From assembly GCA_022497145.1 (NCBI GenBank), contig MU385871.1, forward strand, positions 310,001 to 374,000: 64,000 nt of DNA, in the 5' to 3' direction. The stretch comes from Rostrohypoxylon terebratum (Eukaryota > Ascomycota > Sordariomycetes > Xylariales > Hypoxylaceae). The position numbers and the translations under genes are program-made. Of this stretch, positions 56,229 through 64,000 are shown one piece after another; the first letter of the stretch is position 1; every line of letters begins with the position of its first letter. The notes beneath the pieces are model-generated. The model was not told the origin of the DNA. It ran no database searches and saw only the letters and a list, made by a program, of their open reading frames with translations.

Positions 56229-59200
56229 ATTTGGGCGTGGACGTGAAGTAGAGAGAAAATCTGGCCGATTACCTAATGCAGCTGAGTCCGAGATATGTGG
56301 ATGCTGTACCAGGTCGCCACGTATTGGATTCAATCAATGAGATAGATGCTAGGTACAGTGTCAGCTCTCGATTGAGCAATTCAGGCACAAAGTTCAAAAT
56401 TGGTCGTCCCGAGTGATTATTGCCAATATTGGCGTGATTACTATTAAACTATGCGAAGCTGAAGTTGTCCGAAAATAGGAGCGTCGATGTTCGGCGCAGT
56501 CTAGAGCTTGGTGGGTGTCCCAATAGAACATTTCAGGGGTATCAGGGTGTAGCTGCCTGGGTGACAGCTTAGAGGCGGTCAAGCCGCAGTTTGTGGATGC
56601 TGTTCGTGCCAGTAAACGCCACAGACGCTACAGACGCCATCGCGGCATTATCCGAGGTTGAGAACCTTGGAAGCTCTCGGTGAGGCGTGAGAATGCGAAA
56701 ATATCTTGGTACAAGAGCTCGTATTGCTAAATTCAAGCATCGTGTCATATATTCATATTCGAATTCGTTGGTACCACGAAGTTCTAAGTACCTAGGTCCT
56801 AGGTCCTAGGACCAACATTAGGTATGTATGTCTCTTATGTGTACCTGAGCGTGTAAGACTTGAGTAAGTACTATTAGCAACATCCTTTAACTGTGGCTTT
56901 GTTCCAAGACCTCGGGATTTTCGATCCCAAGCTATTATTAAAGTTAGCTAGATGCGGCTCTTATCTTAGCCGTGAAGGTGTCGATCGTAAGAAGTCAACA
57001 CAAGAGTTCCGAGATTGATGATATGCCCTGCTTATACATGATTGACTGGCTTGGACTGTCACCCCCACGTGGAATCCTCGCGTCTATCTATTTGCTACGG
57101 ATCGACGTGGCTGATTCCGTCATCACATCCTTAAGAATCTAGTCATCATGAACCGTAATTTTATATCTACCGCAAAACAAGTTCCCACATTTGATCTTTA
57201 TGTGATTCGGCAGGAGTTTTTAGCTGATGTCCCCTTTCTAGTACTACTACCCTTTCTGTCGACACTTCAAAGTCCTACACAACTTCGATACTGTGAGTTA
57301 ATACTTTATTATACCTACCTTCTAGTTAAATATAGCAACCCCGACCGATATGAAAGTTTCATTAATCACACAATCACACATCAAGTGGACTGCTCCAGAA
57401 CCTAACTCTCATCTAGTTCCCGCTAGATGATATTGAAGATAATGTATTGGGTGAGCTAGCTGTCCACGGTGGAGTGAAAAAATTGCGCTAGCTCTTGTGA
57501 GACCGAATATAGCGAATATAGCGGATTTGCCCAACGGAAATGTACTCGTAAGGCCTCGCTCGTTTACTCGAAACGGCAGATTGGCTTGACGAAGGCGCTT
57601 GCATAGAAGTGTCTGGACTGCATAGAAAATGGAAATAAGATAGCGTAGAAGCATCGTGGTGGCTTGTAATGTCAACATGGCGCCGAAAGAGGTTGGAAAA
57701 TACTACCCACCCACTTGAGGTCCGGTCAGGCTAGATTTCACATTGGATACAAGCCTAAACCGTCGTCCCACACACCATGGGTAGTGAATGAAATGTGATA
57801 GGTCTTTTCGAAACGTAGCAGCTTTCCAGCCTTGAAGCGCTTGAATCGCCCAGACAAAAGAACTTGGAATAGTCAAGCTCTAGATACTAGGTATCCGATA
57901 TCGTGGGCTAGGATGGCGCATCAATTGTGGTGGAGGGGCTTTAACCGCTTAACTCGACAGGGTTTAGCCGATGCCAGCATATGCCGCAAGAGTACTAGCC
58001 TATCCTTGTTTTAAGGGGCATTTTTGGAAAAGTGATCCGTTTATGAGTGGAATTCCGCGGTCAAGATCAGGTACAAGGAGAATACTTATACACCGCAAAT
58101 CGAAGAAAATATCTACTAGGAAGTCTAGGTAGTAGGTATGCAGTAAAATACCTCCGCTTGATCGTGAAATGGGGCGACAGATAATTTCCTGGAACAACCA
58201 CCAACTTTCAACTTTTTTCAGGGGTGCAGGGAGTGGCTAGGAGCCTAGGACTGCCGGTACGGTTAGGGAGGAAACTAAATAATAAAAGGGTAGAAGATGC
58301 TCGCTTGAGATATGTGCTTAGTCCTTCCTTTTCCTCTTCGTAGACTCTGATTCGGCCTGTTTGGAGATTGCAGATTAGTTGGGAGTAAGACTATCCCCAG
58401 GTACGTTCAAGATCTTCTCTCTTTCTCTTCGTCTAATTTGAGTTGTTATGCATCGCATGTTTTTTGCTTGTTCCCCGCCCTTGTCTTTGCATGTGATTGA
58501 ACGCCTGCGCGAGAAAAAGAGGGACAAGTCGTGGTGGGTTGATGACAAGACGGCAAGATGGCAACTGGTTAGGGATAAAAAAAAGAGAGAATAGAGAAAG
58601 TTCTCGCGGCGTTTGAGCCATAGCTAAATATTGTTATATTGCTAATGTTATATTGGATTATAACATAAGCAATCTCCTTTTAACTTCAATCTACTCAAAG
58701 GCTATACAATATCGGTGCTAGCAAGTGCAACCGTTTTATCATTAGTTTTATTTGAGAAACTGATGAGGCAAATGGAGATGAAGGAAGTTTGTTTCATTGG
58801 TCGGGGAAGAGCTACACACAGTCGAAGGCAAAAATGCAGCTGGCAAGCACAAGCAGGGAAGAGATTCGCTCTAAATTAGCTTGCATTACGTCAATGGTGC
58901 ATTCAACTATACGACTATACAACAATACAAGTTGAACTAACCAGCTAACATTTCCACCCCCCCTTTTTTAGGTACCTAATAGAAAGTTACCGTAGCTGCC
59001 AAAGCTCTGACGCCAACCAAATTTACCCCGCCATTCTACCCAAAAGTACTTTTGAAGTCCCAAAAGCCAGAGGCTTGAAGGTTTAGAAGGAACAATCGTC
59101 ATCCCAACCTTACCTTCTGCTTCTACCTCCTGTCTCCTGTCTCCTGTCGTTCTTAAATACAAAATTCAAACCTTGACATCTTTTTTCCCCTTCATACTCT

Positions 59201-59299
59201 ATATACCTCATTGTGACGAAGTTGTGAATCAACTCCGGGAGAATTCGTCATCCTCTTATCCCCCGTACCCTGAATCCAGCTATCACTTCTACGCACACA
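56229..59299. other. 3-kb intergenic stretch, no supported gene
   Basis: It lies between two divergent genes (DUF3605 minus, UGP1 plus). CCTAGG palindromes cluster at about 56787-56812. A plus-strand frame at 57148-57405 (85 codons) and neighbouring open pieces to about 57680 have protein-like composition in places but show no family and no consistent splicing. A poly-C/T tract at about 58956-58970 and CT-rich DNA upstream of 59300 probably belong to the UGP1 promoter. Confidence 0.55.
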
Positions 59300-61525
59300 A
59301 TGGCCCACGCAATTAAAAGTGCGCTGCCTTCTCATCTCAAGCCTGGCGGAAACGCTGAAGCTGAATTCGAGGGCAGACACCACGGCAAAACTCGATCACA
59401 CATGGTACGTATAACTCTTATGCCTTCTCACGGCTTCGCTATCATCTACCATCTACAAGCATATAAGCATTGGAGGCAAGGCGAGTTGATAGCTATTGGA
59501 TTTTCAAGCCTCGATTTTCCTGACCCTCGGAATATAATGGAGTTGCAGACTCTATTTACAGCTTTGTTTCTTTGTATTCCACCCACCTCGATGACGAAGC
59601 AACCTAAATACCCCCCCACGTGTGTCTGCCTCAGAACTTCACATCTCACAATCACATCTATCCCTGAGATAAAGTTTCTACTGCTGTCGCTACCTGAAGC
59701 TTGAATTCTTCAAATGTCAGGCAAACCATGTACTACCAGACATGACTGCGGAACACCCAATATCCTGAATCACTTCTTCATCCCTTGCCATCACTTGTCA
59801 TATTTACAATCTATAAAAGCCAAGGGAGCTTTTTGGTCATCTCGTGTATTTTTGCATATCTTGTCTCTTAATGTTTTCCTTAAATTATCCGAGGTCTTCA
59901 CTCTTCCCTCTTCTGCTTTTCCAAATTGATCCTATTCCTGAGATGGTAGAGCAAGCAAAATGTTTACTTCGCTAACTAACGGCAAAAAGGCCTTCGAGAA
60001 TGCCTCGACTAACGTCGCCGCGGCGCAAATGCGCAACTCCTTAACTGAGCTTGCGGAGACCGTTAAGGACCCCGAGCAGAAGAAACTATTCGAGACTGAA
60101 ATGGACAACTTCTTCGCCCTCTTCCGTCGCTACTTGAACGATAAAGCCAAAGGCAACGCTGTGTATGTGTACCCCTTACTGTGGTAGTAGTACTCGTAGT
60201 ACCAAAAAAACGTATGCTAATATTGGGTTGACAGCGACTGGGATCGTATTGCCCCTCCCGCGCAAGGCCAGGTCGTAGACTACGAAGACTTGGCTAACTC
60301 CGAATCCGTCGGTTTCCTCAACAAACTGGCCGTACTGAAGTTGAATGGCGGTTTGGGTACGTCTATGGGTTGTGTTGGTCCTAAGTCCGTTATCGAAGTT
60401 CGCGATGGCATGTCTTTCCTTGACATGTCCGTACGACAAGTCGAGTACTTGAACCGAACGTACAACACCAACGTTCCCTTCATCCTAATGAACTCCTTCA
60501 ATACCCACGACGACACTGCCGCCATCATCAAGAAGTATGAGGGCCACAATGTCGACATTCTCACGTTCAACCAATCAAGATTCCCCAGAATCTACAAGGA
60601 CTCGCTGCTGCCAGTCCCCAAGAGCATCGACTCCCCAATCAATGAGTGGTACCCTCCCGGACACGGTGACGTATTCGAGTCTCTGTACAACTCTGGTCTC
60701 CTTGACAAGCTCATCGACCGTGGTATCGAGATTATCTTCCTGTCAAACGTCGATAACCTGGGAGCCGTGGTGGACCTGCGCATCCTGCAACACATGGTTG
60801 AGACCAATTCCGAGTACATCATGGAATTGACCAACAAGACCAAGGCTGACGTCAAGGGTGGTACCATCATCGACTACGAGGGCTCTGTGCGCCTTCTAGA
60901 AATCGCTCAAGTTCCCAAGGAACACACCAACGAGTTCAAGTCGATTAAGAAGTTCAAGTACTTCAACACCAACAACATCTGGATGAACACCAAGGCCATC
61001 AAGCGCGTCGTCGAGAACAACGAGCTTGAGATGGAGATCATCCCCAACGGTAAGACTATTGCCGGCGACAAGAAGGGCGAGTCGGATATTTCCATTCTGC
61101 AGCTCGAGACTGCGGTTGGTGCCGCCATTCGCCACTTCAAGAACGCGCACGGAGTTAACGTCCCCCGTCGCCGATTCTTGCCGGTCAAGACCTGCTCAGA
61201 TTTGATGCTGGTCAAGTCTGATCTGTACACTGTTAAGCACGGTCAATTACAACTGAACCCGAGCCGATTTGGTGGCGCGCCGCTTATCAAGCTCGGCAGC
61301 GACTTCAAGAAGGTATCGGACTTCCAGAAGCGCATCCCCTCGATCCCCAAGATCATCGAACTGGATCACCTAACGATCACTGGTAATGTCAATCTGCATC
61401 GTGGAGTGGAACTTAAGGGAACCGTTATCATCGTCGCGACAGAAGGCTCGACAATCGACATCCCTCCTGGATCGATTCTGGAAAACGTGGTAGTCGAGGG
61501 TAGCTTGCGTCTTCTGGAGCATTAA
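59300..61525 (+). CDS. UGP1: UTP-glucose-1-phosphate uridylyltransferase (UDP-glucose pyrophosphorylase)
   Basis: Three exons (59300-59404, 59990-60162, 60235-61525) join to 522 residues. The enzyme makes UDP-glucose from UTP and glucose-1-phosphate in the cytosol, feeding glucan, glycogen and trehalose synthesis. The nucleotide-binding loop KLNGGLGTSMGCVGPKSVIE is at about 127, followed by NVDNLGAVVDLRIL (metal/uridine region), KADVKGGTIIDYEG, and NTNNIWMN further on. The C-terminal left-handed beta-helix (LDHLTITGNVNLHRGVELKG, then IPPGSILENVVVEG) mediates oligomerisation. Intron 1 is 585 bases, far longer than others in the window. Its only phase-compatible acceptor giving the family SHM-AFENAS sequence is AAG at 59987-59989, just after CTAACTAAC. 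The same exon extends upstream in frame to an ATG at 59960, so a second start is possible. Total length is close to other fungal UGPs. Confidence 0.95.
59405..59989 (+). other. Long first intron of UGP1, possible internal promoter
   Basis: The interval starts with GTACGT and ends with CTAACTAACGGCAAAAAG. It is 585 bases, against 45-110 for most introns here. An in-frame ATG (MFTSLTNGKK) at 59960 lies within its last 30 bases and continues straight into exon 2. It also contains a 134-codon open frame contiguous with exon 1, reaching a stop near 59704, which would make a truncated product if unspliced. Confidence 0.6.
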
Positions 61526-62543
61526 TCTGCGGAATTCCCAAACTTGTTGTTGTTATAGTACTCTCGTACCTTTTATCGAGCGTTTATCGGTACCTAACCC
61601 TTGTCCGCAAGCCTCTACCGCTTTTCCTATTCTTCTAGGGATTAGGTATTTTATAGAGATAGTTCGCCGTAGTAAAGGTACTCCAGGACGAATGTGGGAG
61701 CTAATGATTGATGTTATGAAAATGGGCGCGTTGGAGCAAAAGCGCCAGGAAGATAATGCGATGCAATAAAAAAGGTCCTAGGTACATTTGTGGTATAATC
61801 CTGCCGTGTCTTTACTCACTAAGTGACTACATGTACAGTATTGTGACATTATGACTGACTGACTGACTAGTACCTAGTATTCATTCACACATAGTTGAGG
61901 TGGCTGGATTTCACATTCTACGACCGTTCTACTTTACTTTATGAGGAAATTTGGTCCAAGGATGGATGTGATTTCATTGATTCTCGAGACCCAAAGACTC
62001 CTAGTAATGAGGTATGATGTGGCTAGGTAGCTACCTACTAACCATGACGATCGGGTGTCAAGTATTGTCCTGATCCTTTTCGGACTTTGAGGCTAGAACA
62101 CCCGATACGTGGGAGTACATTTGAAATCCTTATGCGACTAGGAAATCTGCAACTACCCGTCATTGTCCTGCTGACCACGCACGCCACCATTTTGTCCGCC
62201 GGTATTCCGCAATTTCCTCCCCAAGTAACCTCTTCATCTGTTCTCTCTTCCAAATTTGCACCCAACGTCATTCAAGACAAAATTTTCTGGGGGGGCGTCG
62301 ATCGCAGGTTTGACCAATTTCGAATTTGATAGGTACGTAGGTAGTTTTCGAGTGTGTCGGGCAGTGGACGATCGGGAACCAGACGAGTAGACGAGGTCGG
62401 ACGCTCCTACATATACGTGTGACGCGTAGGTGGCGTTATGGTACGATTTGTTGGGCTAGGTAATGCAATAGACTCCTTTTGATGATCGGGTATCGCTATG
62501 AGATGATATTAAAAGTGTTGAGAAAAAACGAAAATAAGAAACT
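61526..62543. other. Intergenic between convergent genes
   Basis: This is the 3' region of UGP1 (plus) and of the ING-family gene (minus). A TGACTGAC tandem word occurs at about 61851-61868. No frame with a domain is seen; an 80-codon frame at 62087-62329 has no support. Confidence 0.6.
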
Positions 62544-64000
62544 TCACTTCCCCTTCTTCTTCATGGTCTCGGTGCAGGAAGGACAGTACCAGCGGCCCTC
62601 GGGTTCTGACTTGAGGCCGACGCACGTCCAATGGAACCATTCGTAGGGACACGCGTTATTGTCGCAGGCTACCATGTCGCCATATGACACGTGCTGACAG
62701 AGACAATATTTCTTCCCTTCTTCGTCTTCGTCGTCGTCGGAACCACCCGAACCTGCGGATGCAGATCCGCGATCCGGCATCTCTTCATCTCCTTCTGTGT
62801 TGGTGTGGGTACGACGATGTTTATGTGTGTGGGGACGAGGAACAGGCGTGCCGCTACCGGCTCGAGAACCAGCACGCGACGATCGAACGGATTCTGCGTC
62901 GGAAAGCTCACTATCTGCCGTCGATGCCGGGGATCCCTTCGATACGCCTGCGCGTCTCACGCGCGATAATGTCGATTTCGAATTCGGTGGTTTCTTTCGA
63001 CTCACACCTGCTGACGGTGTGCCTCTTCTCCCGGCTCCTACACTTCCTGCCTTAGATGTAGCTCGCGGGCCTGCACTCCCAGCCCTGACAGTTGCTCCCG
63101 GCGTCCCTGCCTTGGGTGTTCCTGGTCCAAGAGAAGAATGCCGGGCCAGCCCACTCGATGCCGTGGGCAGACTACCCAGACCAGAACTCACCCGTGGCCC
63201 TCTCTTCGGAACGCCACTTCCACTAGATGGTATGTTAGTACTCAAGATTGATGTGTGACTGCGAATGATCGGTGTGAGTATTGATAACGTATGTGCCTTG
63301 GTGACATATGCAGACTACTGCGACGATGGGACGGGGGCTCCCAAAAAAGAAGATCAATGTTGAAAAAAATAAAAAGCAGTAGCTGGGGGCGCAAAATAAT
63401 CGTAAGGTTACTCACGGTCCAGCAGAGGACTCGCGCTGGTTACGGTTGCTCATGATCATGCTCGCGGCAGGAGACGTAGGTGCTGAGTTGGAGATATGCG
63501 TCTGCGACTGCGTTGTTCGGATCTGAGGGTTGGTAGCTCGCGCAGTCGTCGGGGTTGCAGTTGTCGAAACTGGGTTGAGAGGTGCGATGTTGGACGTCGT
63601 CACAGTGAGGCCTCGAAGGCTAGGGTTATTGTTGTTGGCAGCGCTGGGTCGTACCGTGGAGGGAAGCTCGTCGGGGTCGGTGAAACCTGGCTCGCCTCGA
63701 TCGCCTAGCTGCTTGATTTGCATATCGAGATGTCGAAGATGCTTGTCCATAAGAACCTTAGCCTTATGCGCCAGAGCGATCTTCTCCTCGGCAAGCTTAT
63801 CGGCCTTCGCAAAGTTGTCGCGGATGGTGTCTCGCAAGGCCTGCTCGCGTGGGAAGGGTGCATGGCTACCATTCAATCGAATCCAGCGTTGGATCTTAGC
63901 ATCGCAGTCATCGATAGTCTTGATATGCTCGTTGAATAATCGGTCTTTGTAAGCGATTTCATCTTGATAGAATCGCAGTTCCTCGGGCAGATTGGCAGTT
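62544..64000 (-). CDS. ING-family PHD-finger protein (partial, N-terminus beyond the right edge)
   Basis: Two exons lie inside the window: 64000-63416, which continues beyond the edge, and 63222-62544. They are joined over a 193-base intron (GTGAGT donor, TACTAAC branch, ATCTAG acceptor). The visible N-terminal part belongs to the ING domain: LPEELRFYQDEIAYKDRLFN, IKTIDDCDAKIQRWIR, then HAPFPREQALRDTIRDNFAK and helices to about 60 residues later. A Ser/Thr/Pro/Gly-rich linker follows. The end is a C4HC3 PHD finger: YCLCQHVSYGDMVACDNNAC, YEWFHWTCVGL and WYCPSC, then a basic KKKGK tail. ING proteins (Yng1, Yng2, Pho23 in yeast) read H3K4me3 and sit in histone acetyltransferase or deacetylase complexes in the nucleus. 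Which complex is served cannot be settled without the full N-terminus. About 23 residues or more are probably missing. Confidence 0.93.

Noticed and set aside
57148..57680. Small frames that look partly protein-like (85 codons plus, a 45-codon piece ending near 57590, 89 codons minus)
   Set aside because: They change frame and strand without consistent splice sites and match no family I recognise. A very old relic cannot be excluded.

Overview
The window is nuclear DNA of a filamentous ascomycete (Pezizomycotina, probably Sordariomycetes; the class is my inference). The reasons are many genes with short introns (mostly 45-110 bases, donors GTAAGT/GTATGT/GTGAGT, CTAAC-like branch sites), lone genes on both strands instead of operons, a Zn(II)2Cys6 regulator, a NACHT-type NLR, F-box and DUF3605 proteins, and intergenic DNA full of TACCTAGGTA-like palindromes. 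I saw no tRNA, rRNA, CRISPR array or autonomous transposon. Exon coordinates come from reading splice sites by eye and checking that the joined frames stay open.

Layout. 1-3.3 kb: a possible gene tail at the left edge, then a bHLH regulator on the minus strand. 3.3-14.9 kb: an 11.6-kb stretch with no supportable gene. 14.9-18.1 kb: a Zn2Cys6 regulator followed by an aldo/keto reductase, with three GGAGCGGA sites between them. 18.5-26.6 kb: a DUF3712-like membrane protein, a flavocytochrome b2-type dehydrogenase ending in SKL, an unknown Q/P/H-rich gene broken by an in-frame TAG, and a MaoC hydratase ending in SKL. 27-35.5 kb: tubulin cofactor E, a CCCH zinc-finger protein, succinate dehydrogenase Fe-S subunit and an F-box protein. 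36.1-40.2 kb: a PTC7-like PP2C phosphatase (mitochondrial-type N-terminus, SKL C-terminus) and a Rex1-like RNA exonuclease.

40.2-47 kb is an accessory-looking island. It holds a decayed small gene and an NLR (alpha/beta hydrolase, NACHT, ankyrin) broken by one frameshift and two stops. 47-50.5 kb: a Mis18/Yippee-domain coiled-coil protein and, convergent with it, a SET/MYND protein. A 677-bp MITE-like element with ~90-bp terminal inverted repeats sits 240 bases upstream of the SET/MYND start. 52.2-56.2 kb: a GNAT acetyltransferase, a two-domain FolB protein and a DUF3605 protein. 59.3-64 kb: UDP-glucose pyrophosphorylase and an ING-family PHD protein that runs off the right edge.

The genes form no obvious single pathway. 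The loosest common theme is organelle metabolism: three proteins ending in the peroxisomal signal SKL, plus a mitochondrial respiratory subunit. The best candidates for new biology are the phosphatase carrying both a mitochondrial-type leader and SKL, the haem-bearing lactate-dehydrogenase-like enzyme with SKL and no mitochondrial leader, the broken NLR, the MITE-like element, and the alternative N-terminus of UGP1.
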